A stretch of DNA of 64,000 bases from Siccibacter colletis (GCF_000696575.1 NZ_JMSQ01000001.1:417431-481430), one strand, 5' to 3'; shown: positions 53,656 to 64,000, counted from the stretch's first letter. A program made the numbers and translations. Notes: a model not told the origin generated them from the sequence alone.

Positions 53656-56142
53656 ATGAATAAATCCAGAACATTCAGGAAAAATAATATCACTCGCGTT
53701 ATGGGAACGATCTTCCCGATAGCGTTATTATTAACGCCAGTGATGGTTAATGCCACCACCACCATCAGTGAAGACACGGTAGATACCTACACCTTCAGTG
53801 GTGACAGCGAATACATCATTAATGAAGGCGTAAAAATTGCCACCGAAGGTACTGACATCGGTTCAGAAGTTAAAGGTAAAAGTATTACCCGCATCGAAAA
53901 CAACGGCACTATTTCCAGCGAAAATGCCGATGCAATGCAGATCAATATTAACGATCAAAAGTCAGAGATGTTTACGCTGGAAAATATCGGAACCATCTCA
54001 GGTGGAACGACAGGTATTAATGTCATAAATGATAAAAATGCCACCATTATTAATAGCGGCACTATTTCCGGTAAAGATAATGCCATCACCTTTACCGGCA
54101 CAGGTACTAACTCCCTGGTCCTGAATACCGGATCTGATTTACAGGGCGATGTCACCTCCACCGGCTCCGTTAATAACACCATTACCTTAAATGGCACCGG
54201 TAATGAAGAGGCAGACTTTATCGGCGTTACTAAAGGTCAGGATGGCTTCAAATCGTTAACCATGGATGGCGAGGCGTGGACCCTCACCGGCGATATCGAT
54301 CTTATCGGCACCGATAAAAACAGCCTGTATGTGAAAACCGGTGCGCTGACGCTGGGCGGCGACGTAGCCAACCAGGGCGGCAGCCTGATAGACAGCGGAG
54401 CGTCCCTGCAGCTGGGTACCGGCAGCGGCAGCAATGCATCCCTGGAAGGCGATGTTGAGAACAACGGTACGCTGATTTTCAATCAGGCTGAAGACTTTAC
54501 CTGGGCTAATGCTATTACTGGTACCGGGGAGCTGATCAAGCAGGATGCCAACACCCTGACGCTGAGCGGCAACAACAGCTACACCGGCAATACTGAACTC
54601 AAGGCCGGCACCACGCTGATTGCCGAAGGCGCAACCCTGGGCGCAACGGGCAGCAGTGGCACGGTAACCATCAACAGCGGTGCCACTCTGGCTTCTGCTG
54701 GCACGGTAAACAGCAATATAGATATCGCCAGCGGCGGTATCCTGGCGGCATGGAATGCAGTGAGCGGTAACAGCGTGATGGCAACCGCGACAGCAACCGG
54801 CGACACCATCAACGGCAATGTTAATAACCAGGGAACACTGCTGCTCGCCAGTGAAACCGCGGGCAATGAGTTCGTTATCAACGGCGATTACACCGGGGTA
54901 CAGGGCAGTAATGTGGTGATGAATACCGTGGCCGGCGATGACAACTCGGTTACCGATCATCTGACCATCACGGGCAACAGCGCAGGTGAATCCTCCCTCA
55001 CCGTTGCAAACGTTGGCGGCATGGGTGCGCAGACGCTCAACGGCATCGTGCTGATTGATGTCGGCGGCACGTCCGCAGCGACATTCACGCTCGATAAGCC
55101 GGTCGTGGCGGGCATGTGGGAGTACAACCTGAACCAGCATACTGACGGCAACTGGTATCTGGAATCAGAGACGAAGGAGCCAGATAACGGAGGAGATGAC
55201 ACGCCGGATATTTACCGTCCGGAAGCGGGCGTCTATATGGCGAACTACGTCGCGGCTCAGCAGATGTTCCAGCACAAACGTGACGATCGTGATCAGGTTA
55301 TGCTGCGCGACGAGGACGATCTCAATACCTGGATGTACGTCAAAGGCCAATACTCTGACGGTACGATGGCGTATGACAACCTTGATTACAGCATCTCCTC
55401 CACCGTGCTGCAGCTGGGTAGCGACGTCTGGACCGGCTACCTCTCCAACGGCACGCTGCACAGCGGTTTTATGCTGGGCGTCGGCCACAGCGATACTTAT
55501 GCCGATGCTAAAAACAACCCGCGCACCTCTTCCGGTAACGTTGAGGGCTACAATGTCGGGCTGTACGCGACCTGGCAGCAGGATCAGAACAAACGCCTCG
55601 GCGGCTATATTGATACCTGGCTGGCCTATCACTGGTTCGACAATCAGGTTATCGGCGACGACATGCCAGACGAGCAATACAGCAGCCAGGGCGTAGCGGC
55701 GTCTGTAGAAGTCGGGCATGCCTGGCTCCTGCCGTCCGACAGCGCTCGCACCTTTAAATTCGAGCCTCAGGTGCAAGCTATCTACAACAACCTCGATCAG
55801 AACGATCATGTTGAATATAACGGTACCCGCATCACCACTTCAGAATATGATTCGCTGACTACCCGACTCGGTATGCGCGTAGGCTATGTTGATCAGACCA
55901 ACGTGGAGAACTGGCAGCCGTTTGTGGGTGCCCACTGGTTAAGCGGCAACGGTCAGAGCGATATGAACTTTAACGATGAGACGCTGGACTCTGGCGTCCC
56001 GGACAACCGCTATCAGGCTGAAACCGGTATTACCGGCAACCTGAACCCGACGACAACCGTGTCGCTGCGTGCCGTGGGTGAATGGGGAGAAAACAACTGG
56101 TCGTCCTGGTCGGGCCATGTTCTGCTGAATCACCGCTGGTAA
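53656..56142 (+). CDS. Type Va autotransporter with beta-helix passenger
   Basis: 828 residues. A signal peptide with a basic start and hydrophobic stretch ends near VNA-TT (residue 33). The passenger (about 34-510) is rich in N, T, G and S with repeating NNGTIS/NSGTIS units expected of a beta-helix. It contains a passenger-associated transport repeat (GELIKQDANTLTLSGNNSYT region, about 291-323). A pertactin-like autochaperone stretch (about 415-503) with AGDDNSVTDHLTITGNSAGE follows, then a short acidic linker and the 12-strand autotransporter barrel (about 551-828) ending in aromatic W. No protease triad or RGD was seen, so adhesion or aggregation is likely but unproven. It occupies the slot of gltF-yhc-nan in K-12. 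Codon use appears more AT-rich at its 5' end. Confidence 0.93.
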   Translation: MNKSRTFRKNNITRVMGTIFPIALLLTPVMVNATTTISEDTVDTYTFSGDSEYIINEGVKIATEGTDIGSEVKGKSITRIENNGTISSENADAMQININDQKSEMFTLENIGTISGGTTGINVINDKNATIINSGTISGKDNAITFTGTGTNSLVLNTGSDLQGDVTSTGSVNNTITLNGTGNEEADFIGVTKGQDGFKSLTMDGEAWTLTGDIDLIGTDKNSLYVKTGALTLGGDVANQGGSLIDSGASLQLGTGSGSNASLEGDVENNGTLIFNQAEDFTWANAITGTGELIKQDANTLTLSGNNSYTGNTELKAGTTLIAEGATLGATGSSGTVTINSGATLASAGTVNSNIDIASGGILAAWNAVSGNSVMATATATGDTINGNVNNQGTLLLASETAGNEFVINGDYTGVQGSNVVMNTVAGDDNSVTDHLTITGNSAGESSLTVANVGGMGAQTLNGIVLIDVGGTSAATFTLDKPVVAGMWEYNLNQHTDGNWYLESETKEPDNGGDDTPDIYRPEAGVYMANYVAAQQMFQHKRDDRDQVMLRDEDDLNTWMYVKGQYSDGTMAYDNLDYSISSTVLQLGSDVWTGYLSNGTLHSGFMLGVGHSDTYADAKNNPRTSSGNVEGYNVGLYATWQQDQNKRLGGYIDTWLAYHWFDNQVIGDDMPDEQYSSQGVAASVEVGHAWLLPSDSARTFKFEPQVQAIYNNLDQNDHVEYNGTRITTSEYDSLTTRLGMRVGYVDQTNVENWQPFVGAHWLSGNGQSDMNFNDETLDSGVPDNRYQAETGITGNLNPTTTVSLRAVGEWGENNWSSWSGHVLLNHRW

Positions 56143-56190
56143 TCGATAGTAACCGGGCGGCGTACTCTGCGCCCGGTCTGGCATCAGACG

Positions 56191-56224
56191 TAAAAAAGCC
56201 GGCTGGTTTCCCAGCCGGCTTTAC
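56191..56224. terminator. Bidirectional terminator between autotransporter and sspB
   Basis: AAAGCCGGCTGG pairs with CCAGCCGGCTTT around a four-base loop, with A6 on the left for minus-strand termination and T residues on the right. Confidence 0.85.
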
Positions 56225-56235
56225 TTTTGGTCGCG

Positions 56236-56733
56236 TTACTTAACGACGCGAAGCGCCGGGCGCCCACCGCGCGGCGGCGGATCGTCATCTGGCGAGTCGT
56301 CGCCGTCTTCATGATCCGGCTTGTCGCCGTCGATAACGGACATCACGGTTTCCGGCTCGGCCGCAGCGGAGTCGTCGTCGTTCAGGCTCGTCATCTCGTC
56401 GTCGTAAGCCGCTTCCGGCTCAAACATGGTGCCGGCACCGTTTTCACGGGCATAGATAGCCAGCACGGCCGCCAGCGGAACGGATACCTGACGCGGAACG
56501 CCACCAAAGCGCGCATTAAAGCGCACTTCGTCATTCGCCAGCTCAAGGTTACCCACCGCGCGCGGCGCAATATTCAGTACGATCTGCCCGTCACGCGCAT
56601 ATTCCATCGGTACCTGAACGCCATCCAGCGTAACGTCCACCACCAGGTGGGGTGTTAACTGGTTGTCGAGCAGCCACTCATAGAATGCACGCAGCAGGTA
56701 GGGGCGGCGTGGAGATAACTGTGACATATCCAC
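56236..56733 (-). CDS. sspB: ClpXP protease specificity-enhancing factor SspB
   Basis: Adaptor delivering ssrA-tagged proteins and RseA fragments to ClpXP. It has 165 residues as in E. coli. A folded substrate-binding domain (1-110) is followed by a flexible acidic linker and the C-terminal ClpX-binding motif RPALRVVK. It is three bases downstream of sspA. DegS, which starts RseA cleavage, is also in this window. Confidence 0.97.
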   Translation of the reverse strand: MDMSQLSPRRPYLLRAFYEWLLDNQLTPHLVVDVTLDGVQVPMEYARDGQIVLNIAPRAVGNLELANDEVRFNARFGGVPRQVSVPLAAVLAIYARENGAGTMFEPEAAYDDEMTSLNDDDSAAAEPETVMSVIDGDKPDHEDGDDSPDDDPPPRGGRPALRVVK

Positions 56734-56736
56734 GGA

Positions 56737-57372
56737 TTAGCCCCGCAGACGCATTTCGCGCTCGGCTTCGGTCAGCGAAGCGAGGAACGAATCACGTTCG
56801 AAGACGCGCGTCATATAGCCCTTCAGCTCTTTGGAGCCAGCGCCGCTGAACTCAATACCCAACTGCGGCAGACGCCACAGCAGCGGTGCGAGATAGCAAT
56901 CCACCAGGCTGAACTCGTCGCTGAGGAAGTAAGGCTTCTGGCCAAACACCGGGGCAATAGCCTGCAGCTCTTCGCGCAGCTGTTTACGCGCGGTTTCGGC
57001 TTCCTGTGCGGAACCGTTCACCACGACATTCATCAGCGAGTACCAGTCTTTCTCGATACGGTGCATATAGAGGCGGCTTTCACCACGCGCTACCGGATAA
57101 ACCGGCATCAGCGGCGGGTGCGGGAAACGCTCATCCAGGTATTCCATGATGATGCGGGATTCCCACAGGGTCAGCTCACGATCGACCAGCGTCGGAACGC
57201 TGTGATTCGGGTTGAGGTCAATCAGATCCTGCGGCAGGTTATCCGTTTCCACATGCTCGATTTCGAAGCTGACACCCTTCTCGGCCAGGACAATACGTAC
57301 CTGATGGCTATAGATATCAGTAGGACCAGAAAACAGCGTCATTACCGAACGTTTGTTGGCAGCGACAGCCAT
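56737..57372 (-). CDS. sspA: Stringent starvation protein SspA
   Basis: RNA polymerase-associated GST-fold protein that lowers H-NS levels and aids acid tolerance in stationary phase. It has 211 residues (E. coli 212). Thioredoxin-like N-terminal half and helical C-terminal half are recognisable (VPTLVDRELTLWESRIIMEYL region). The surface motif PHP in DERFPHPPLMP, important for function in E. coli, is kept. Confidence 0.97.
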   Translation of the reverse strand: MAVAANKRSVMTLFSGPTDIYSHQVRIVLAEKGVSFEIEHVETDNLPQDLIDLNPNHSVPTLVDRELTLWESRIIMEYLDERFPHPPLMPVYPVARGESRLYMHRIEKDWYSLMNVVVNGSAQEAETARKQLREELQAIAPVFGQKPYFLSDEFSLVDCYLAPLLWRLPQLGIEFSGAGSKELKGYMTRVFERDSFLASLTEAEREMRLRG

Positions 57373-57689
57373 GAAAACCTCCAGGTATATTCAGAATAGT
57401 ACTGCTGCCAGCCACACCTGTGACCAGCCTGATTTATCGACTTGCCTGTGGTGCCGCATCTCCTTTTGTTCACTTTTTAAACAAAAGACCAGCAGTTCGC
57501 AGCATTTGGGCAGAAAATTGGATGATAGTTTACCAGATTTTGCGCCCCTTGTGGTGAAGGGATTTGGAGATTTGCTAAAAAAGCGACCAAATTCATAATG
57601 TTAGTACTGCTAAAGCTTTTTTAAGCAATAAAAAACCCGGTACAAGACCGGGTTTTTTCGCCATTCGATTCTGCGTAAGCAGAAAAGAA
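57373..57689 (-). other. Region between rpsI and sspA (317 bases)
   Basis: No protein gene is supported. It contains the rpsI terminator at 57629-57658 and, closer to sspA, the presumed sspA promoter region. A GATTTGGAGATTTGC stretch and A/T-rich segments are seen, but no confident -10/-35 pair was chosen. Confidence 0.5.
57629..57658 (-). terminator. Terminator of rplM-rpsI
   Basis: AAAAACCCGGT pairs with ACCGGGTTTTT around a five-base loop, with a T run on the minus strand, about 32 bases after the rpsI stop. Confidence 0.9.
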
Positions 57690-58591
<902 letters not shown>

Positions 58592-58689
58592 TCACACGAC
58601 ATTGTCCAGTAAACCTACCCCCTCGGATATGTTTCACCGGCACACAAAAGTTTCGGGAAAAAAACTTTCTTGTAACGTGGGGTCGCAGG

Positions 58690-58719
58690 ATTATAGAGAA
58701 GTCAGGGTCAAAGATCGAC
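58690..58719 (-). promoter_or_regulatory. Promoter of rplM-rpsI
   Basis: A perfect TATAAT (58690-58695) is preceded, on the minus strand, by only a weak -35 region (GATCTT at about 17 bases). It lies about 165 bases before the rplM start. Confidence 0.6.
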
Positions 58720-58752
58720 CCCTTTTTGTGATTTGGAACAGGAAATCGCGGC

Positions 58753-59880
58753 TCAGGGGAGATGGGATTTCTTCAGGTACTCTTCGCTCTGCATCTCCTG
58801 CAGGCGCGACAGGCAGCGCTGGAACTCAAACTGTAGCTGCGTTCCCTGATAAATTTCAGACAGCGGCACCGCAGCGCTCACCACCAGCTTAACGTGGCGC
58901 TCGTAAAACTCATCCACCAGCGCGATAAAGCGCCGCGCCTCGCTCTCCATCAGGCGGGTCATTACCGGCACCTCAAAGACCATCACGGTATGGAACTGGC
59001 GCGACAGCGCAATATAGTCGTGCTGGCTGCGGGCATCCACGCACAGCGTAGTAAAGGACACCGCCAGCGTCTGATCCGCCATGCTAAGCGTAGCCAGCGG
59101 ACGATGATTGATCTCCAGCGCCGGGGACTGCTGCCGTGGCGTGCCGGCCAGCGCCAGCCAGAGCTTATCCATCTGGCGCGCGGTCTCGTCGTTAAGCGGT
59201 GAAAGCCACAGGTGCGCCTGGGTAAGAGTGCGCAGACGATAATCGATACCGGCATCCACGTTCATAATATCGCAGTGCTGCTTGATGGCCTCGATCGCCG
59301 GCACGAAGCGGGCGCGCTGCAGGCCATTGCGGTAAAGATCGTCGGGGGGAATATTTGAGGTCGCGACCAGGGTGATGCCGCGGGCAAACAGCGCCTGCAT
59401 CAGTCCACCCAGCAGCATCGCGTCGGTGATATCCGACACGAAAAACTCATCAAAGCACAGCACGTCGGTTTCGGCTTTGAAGCGGTCGGCGACGATGTCC
59501 AGCGGGTCGCTCTGCCCCTGCAGGGCGCTCAGCTCATCATGCACGCGTAACATAAAGCGATGAAAATGCAGACGCTGCTTACGCGAACCCGGCAGGCTAT
59601 GAAAGAAGAGATCCATCAGCCATGTTTTACCGCGCCCGACGCCGCCCCACATGTAGAGACCACGCGCTGGTACCGAGGCTTCCGTCGGCGCTTTGCGACC
59701 GAGCAGGCGGCCAAACTTCGCAATCATCCCCGTCGGGGCTGGCTCGGTCGGCAATTTTTCAGTCAGTTCCTGGAAGATGGCATCGAGCCGGCTCACGGCT
59801 TCGCGTTGAACATCATCAGGCTGGTGTGACCCTTCATCCAGGGCCTGTTGGTAGCGCGACAGCGGCGACATGCTTTGCAT
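58753..59880 (-). CDS. zapE: Cell division ATPase ZapE
   Basis: AFG1-like AAA ATPase associating with the Z-ring during stress in E. coli. It has 375 residues as in E. coli. Walker A GVGRGKT is at about 80-86, and the LCFDEFFVSD Walker B near 145 fits AFG1. It is divergent from zapG, and its 3' end faces the rplM promoter. No clear terminator was found. Confidence 0.96.
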   Translation of the reverse strand: MQSMSPLSRYQQALDEGSHQPDDVQREAVSRLDAIFQELTEKLPTEPAPTGMIAKFGRLLGRKAPTEASVPARGLYMWGGVGRGKTWLMDLFFHSLPGSRKQRLHFHRFMLRVHDELSALQGQSDPLDIVADRFKAETDVLCFDEFFVSDITDAMLLGGLMQALFARGITLVATSNIPPDDLYRNGLQRARFVPAIEAIKQHCDIMNVDAGIDYRLRTLTQAHLWLSPLNDETARQMDKLWLALAGTPRQQSPALEINHRPLATLSMADQTLAVSFTTLCVDARSQHDYIALSRQFHTVMVFEVPVMTRLMESEARRFIALVDEFYERHVKLVVSAAVPLSEIYQGTQLQFEFQRCLSRLQEMQSEEYLKKSHLP

Positions 59881-60087
59881 GGTGTTAGGGTAATTCCTTG
59901 AATTATCGGGTTACCGCCAGCAGGGTTGGCGAAAAAAAGGCCGTTCTACACTACGCGATGATGCCGCAGGATTCCACTTCTGCGGAATTAGCGGTTATAG
60001 TGGCATAATAAGGCGATGGCAGTGTGATGAGTAAGGTCCACCTCGCTGTTACTACCCTACGGAAACACAAGACAACGGGAGAAGTTC

Positions 60088-60486
60088 ATGACCTGGGAAT
60101 ATGCGCTAATTGGCTTAGTGGTCGGTATCGTGATTGGTGCTGTGGCCATGCGGTTTGGCAACCGTAAATTGCGCCAGCAGCAGGCCCTGCAGTACGAACT
60201 GGAAAAGAACAAAGCGGAGCTGGAAGATTACCGCGAAGAGCTGGTCAGCCACTTTGCCCGCAGCGCCGAGCTGCTGGACAACATGGCGCATGACTACCGC
60301 CAGCTCTATCAGCACATGGCGAAAAGCTCCAGCAGCCTGCTGCCTGAAATGTCTGCGGAGACCAACCCGTTCCGCAACCGTCTGGCGGATTCCGAAGCCG
60401 GCAACGATCAGGCGCCGGTGCAGATGCCGCGCGACTACTCTGACAGCGCGTCCGGCCTGCTACGCGGCAGCGCGAAACGCGACTAA
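60088..60486 (+). CDS. zapG: Inner-membrane division/envelope protein ZapG (YhcB)
   Basis: 132 residues, as in E. coli YhcB. An N-terminal transmembrane helix (about 4-22; EYALIGLVVGIVIGAVAM) is followed by a cytoplasmic coiled coil (about 28-85) and a disordered tail. Linked in E. coli to division and cell-envelope balance. It is divergent from zapE. A GC-rich hairpin without a T tract follows at about 60512-60528. Confidence 0.95.
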   Translation: MTWEYALIGLVVGIVIGAVAMRFGNRKLRQQQALQYELEKNKAELEDYREELVSHFARSAELLDNMAHDYRQLYQHMAKSSSSLLPEMSAETNPFRNRLADSEAGNDQAPVQMPRDYSDSASGLLRGSAKRD

Positions 60487-60666
60487 TCACACCGCAGTAT
60501 GCTTTTCTCCGGGCGCGTTTATCGCGCCCACTCATTCTCTCCCGCACTGACTATCCTTAATTCATCAGTCCTCTTTATCCCAGCATTGTTACCTGACTGA
60601 TAATTCAATAACATCAAACTGTTTTGGGTACCTTTTCCTTATTTCAGGTTACGAGAGCCAGCAACG

Positions 60667-62034
60667 ATGAAGAAACAAACCCAGCTGTTGAGTGCGTTAG
60701 CGTTAAGTGTCGGGTTATCTCTCTCCGCATCCTTCCCGGTTGCGGCCGCGTTACCTTCGCAAGTTCCGGGCCAGGCAGCGCTTCCAAGCCTCGCGCCGAT
60801 GCTGGAAAAGGTATTGCCGGCGGTGGTCAGCGTGCAGGTTGAAGGCACGGCGGTACAGAATCAGAAGATCCCCGAAGAGCTGAAAAAATACTTTGGCGAA
60901 GAGCTGCCCGGCCAGCAGGCGCAACCTTTTCAGGGCCTCGGTTCCGGGGTGATTATCGACGCCGCTAAAGGCTACGTACTGACCAATAATCACGTTATTA
61001 ACCAGGCGGAAAAAATCAGCGTTCAGCTCAACGATGGCCGTGAGTTTGAAGCAAAACTTATCGGCGGCGATGATCAGAGCGACGTTGCCCTGCTGCAGCT
61101 GCAGAACCCCAGCAAGCTGACGCAGATTGCGGTAGCGGATTCCGACACGCTGCGGGTTGGTGACTTTGCCGTTGCGGTCGGCAACCCCTTCGGGCTGGGT
61201 CAGACCGCGACCTCCGGTATTGTCTCGGCACTGGGCCGCAGCGGGCTGAATCTTGAAGGGCTGGAGAACTTTATTCAGACCGACGCCTCCATCAACCGCG
61301 GTAACTCCGGCGGCGCGCTGTTGAACCTGAACGGCGAACTGATCGGCATTAACACCGCCATTCTGGCACCGGGCGGCGGCAGCGTCGGTATCGGCTTCGC
61401 GATCCCGAGCAACATGGCCCAGACGCTGGCGAAACAGCTGATTCAGTTCGGCGAAATCAAGCGCGGCCTGCTCGGCATCAAAGGCACTGAAATGAGCGCC
61501 GATATCGCCAAAGCCTTTAACCTGGATGTGCAGCGCGGCGCGTTTGTCAGCGAAGTTCTGCCGAACTCCGGCTCGGCGAAAGCGGGCATCAAGCCGGGCG
61601 ATATTATTGTTAGCCTGAATGGCAAAACCCTCAGCAGCTTTGCCGAGCTGCGCTCGCGTATCGCCACCACCGAACCGGGAGCAACGGTCAAACTGGGGCT
61701 GCTGCGCGATGGCAAACCGCTGGACGTTCAGGTAACGCTCGACAAGAGCAGCTCCTCTTCCGCCAGCGCCGAGCTGATCGCGCCGGCACTCCAGGGCGCC
61801 AGCCTGAGTGACGGCCAGCTCAAAGACGGTACAAAGGGCGTGCGCCTTGAGAACGTTGAGAAAGAGAGCGCGGCGGCGCAGGCCGGTCTGCAGAAAGATG
61901 ACGTTATCATCGGCATTAACCGGGAGCGCATCACCTCGATCGCCGACATGCGTAAGGTGATGGCGACCAAACCGGCGGTGATTGCGCTGCAGGTAGTGCG
62001 CGGCAACGAGCGTATCTTCCTGCTACTGCGTTAA
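60667..62034 (+). CDS. degQ: Periplasmic serine endoprotease DegQ
   Basis: HtrA-family protease handling misfolded periplasmic proteins. It has 455 residues as in E. coli. The signal peptide ends near AAA-LP (residues 27-29). The catalytic triad is H109 (TNNHV), D139 (QSDVALL) and S214 (GNSGGAL). Two PDZ domains follow (about 260-350 and 370-455). It is upstream of degS with a 90-base gap. Confidence 0.97.
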   Translation: MKKQTQLLSALALSVGLSLSASFPVAAALPSQVPGQAALPSLAPMLEKVLPAVVSVQVEGTAVQNQKIPEELKKYFGEELPGQQAQPFQGLGSGVIIDAAKGYVLTNNHVINQAEKISVQLNDGREFEAKLIGGDDQSDVALLQLQNPSKLTQIAVADSDTLRVGDFAVAVGNPFGLGQTATSGIVSALGRSGLNLEGLENFIQTDASINRGNSGGALLNLNGELIGINTAILAPGGGSVGIGFAIPSNMAQTLAKQLIQFGEIKRGLLGIKGTEMSADIAKAFNLDVQRGAFVSEVLPNSGSAKAGIKPGDIIVSLNGKTLSSFAELRSRIATTEPGATVKLGLLRDGKPLDVQVTLDKSSSSSASAELIAPALQGASLSDGQLKDGTKGVRLENVEKESAAAQAGLQKDDVIIGINRERITSIADMRKVMATKPAVIALQVVRGNERIFLLLR

Positions 62035-62043
62035 AAACAGAGA

Positions 62044-62077
62044 AAACGGACATCATCCCCGCATGTGATGTCCGTTT
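62044..62077 (+). terminator. Hairpin after degQ
   Basis: AAACGGACATC pairs with GATGTCCGTTT, an 11-pair stem ten bases after the degQ stop. The T tract is short, so termination may be partial before degS. Confidence 0.65.
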
Positions 62078-62124
62078 AACTCATGGTATGCTCCGGGCAA
62101 TCGCTTACTACTCGCTAAACTCCC

Positions 62125-63207
62125 ATGTTTCAGAAGCTCTTACGCTCGATGCTCATTGGTCTGGTTGTCGGCGGCCTGCTGCTGGTCGCAGTGCCCTCCC
62201 TGCGTAACTGGGTGCCCGACGCCGCACCGCAATACGACAGCGCCGACGAAACGCCGCTCAGCTATAACGCGGCGGTGCGTCGCGCTGCGCCTGCGGTCGT
62301 CAACGTGTACAACCGCGGCGTGAATGGCGCAACCCGCAACCAGCTTCAGCTGCGCACGCTTGGCTCAGGGGTGATCATGGACGAACGCGGCTACATCGTG
62401 ACCAATAAACACGTGGTCAATAACGCCAACCAGATCATCGTCGCGCTTCAGGATGGCCGCGTATTCGAAGCACTGATGGTCGGCTCCGATAACCTCACCG
62501 ATCTGGCCGTGCTGAAAATCAACGCCACCAACCTGCCGGTGATCCCCATCAACCGCAAACGCATTCCGCATATCGGCGATGTGGTCATGGCGATTGGTAA
62601 CCCCTACAACCTCGGGCAAACCATTACCCAGGGGATTATCAGCGCCACCGGACGTATTGGCCTCAGCCCGTCCGGACGCCAGAACTTCCTGCAAACCGAT
62701 GCCTCGATCAACCACGGCAACTCCGGCGGCGCGCTGGTAAACACCCTCGGCGAGCTGATGGGAATTAACACTCTCTCCTTTGATAAGAGCAACGACGGCG
62801 AAACGCCGGAAGGGATTGGTTTTGCTATCCCGACCCAGCTGGCAACCAAAATCATGGAGAAGCTGATCCGCGACGGACGCGTGATCCGCGGCTATATCGG
62901 TATTAAAGAGGGCCGTGAAATTGCCCCGCTGCACGCCCAGACGCCGGGTATGGAGCAGATTCAGGGCATCATCGTTAACGAACTGGATCCGGGCGGGGCC
63001 GCCGAACTGGCGGGTATTCATGTGAATGATGTCATCGTCTCGGTCAACAATAAGCCTGCGGTATCCGCGCTGGAGACCATGGACCAGGTCGCTGAGATCC
63101 GCCCCGGCTCGGTGATCCCGGTGGTGGTGATGCGCGACGATCGCAAACTTACGCTGCAGGTCACCATTCAGGAATTTAAAGAAGAAGAGACCCAGACTCC
63201 GCAGTAG
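62125..63207 (+). CDS. degS: Inner-membrane stress-sensor protease DegS
   Basis: Site-1 protease that senses misfolded porins through its PDZ domain and cleaves RseA to release sigma-E. It has 360 residues (E. coli 355). One transmembrane helix (about 7-27) anchors it. The triad is H96 (TNKHV), D126 (LTDLAVL) and S200 (GNSGGAL). One PDZ domain (about 255-345) follows. It is downstream of degQ and convergent with mdh. Confidence 0.97.
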   Translation: MFQKLLRSMLIGLVVGGLLLVAVPSLRNWVPDAAPQYDSADETPLSYNAAVRRAAPAVVNVYNRGVNGATRNQLQLRTLGSGVIMDERGYIVTNKHVVNNANQIIVALQDGRVFEALMVGSDNLTDLAVLKINATNLPVIPINRKRIPHIGDVVMAIGNPYNLGQTITQGIISATGRIGLSPSGRQNFLQTDASINHGNSGGALVNTLGELMGINTLSFDKSNDGETPEGIGFAIPTQLATKIMEKLIRDGRVIRGYIGIKEGREIAPLHAQTPGMEQIQGIIVNELDPGGAAELAGIHVNDVIVSVNNKPAVSALETMDQVAEIRPGSVIPVVVMRDDRKLTLQVTIQEFKEEETQTPQ

Positions 63208-63217
63208 CGGGCGGGCA

Positions 63218-63251
63218 TAAAAAAACCGGAACGCAGGTTCCGGTTTTTTTT
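63218..63251. terminator. Bidirectional terminator between degS and mdh
   Basis: AAAAACCGGAAC pairs with GTTCCGGTTTTT around a four-base loop, with A7 on the left and T8 on the right, between convergent genes. Confidence 0.9.
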
Positions 63252-63267
63252 CATCAGCGAACGGGGC

Positions 63268-64000
<733 letters not shown>

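Noticed and set aside
53481-53777. 98-codon minus-strand frame in the AT-rich leader of the autotransporter
   Set aside because: It reads backwards into the autotransporter signal peptide region; hydrophobic only because of AT-rich codons.
54256-55140. 294-codon minus-strand frame opposite the autotransporter passenger
   Set aside because: Arises from the repetitive composition of the passenger gene; no start signal or family match.

Overview
The window is a contiguous piece of an enterobacterial chromosome. Almost every protein matches its Escherichia coli K-12 counterpart in length and order, running from yhbW to mdh (the yhbW-deaD-pnp-infB-secG-ftsH-greA-obgE-murA-mla-lpt-rpoN-arcB-gltBD-sspAB-rplM-degQS-mdh neighbourhood). 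Protein divergence and the missing blocks relative to K-12 suggest a relative such as Enterobacter rather than E. coli itself. The genus was not determined. Nothing looks like a prophage, IS element, CRISPR array or plasmid segment.

Layout. At 1-2.3 kb are a 5'-truncated yhbW and the tryptophan permease mtr. From 2.4 to 14.9 kb (minus strand) lies the RNA and translation block: deaD with the tiny yrbN, nlpI, pnp, rpsO, truB, rbfA, infB, nusA, rimP and initiator tRNA metY, followed upstream by tRNA leuU and secG. From 15.5 to 20.4 kb are glmM-folP and rlmE-ftsH. From 20.5 to 27.9 kb come yhbY, greA with a GraL-like attenuator, dacB, obgE-yhbE-rpmA-rplU, ispB and sfsB. From 27.9 to 41.8 kb is an envelope block: murA-ibaG and mlaFEDCB on the minus strand, then yrbG-kdsD-kdsC-lptCAB-rpoN-hpf-ptsN-rapZ-ptsO and yrbL on the plus strand. 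These supply peptidoglycan precursors, phospholipid retrograde transport, Kdo synthesis and LPS export, with sigma-54 and nitrogen-PTS regulators. From 41.8 to 53.4 kb are mtgA, elbB, the sRNA arcZ, arcB, yhcC and glutamate synthase gltBD. From 56.2 to 64 kb are sspAB, rplM-rpsI, zapE, zapG, degQ, degS and the 3' three quarters of mdh.

The clearest accessory element is an 828-residue type Va autotransporter (53656..56142). It lies between gltD and sspB, where K-12 carries gltF, yhc genes and the sialic-acid (nan) genes. A second difference is the absence of argG and yhbX between metY and leuU. Regulatory sequence readable by eye includes an ARG box, a CRP-like site and an IHF-like site upstream of gltB; a direct-repeat BasR (PmrA) box upstream of yrbL; a TrpR-like operator at mtr; the pnp leader stem; and promoters for rpsO, metY, rplU and rplM. 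No convincing, previously undescribed multi-gene system was found. The autotransporter is the best candidate for novelty.
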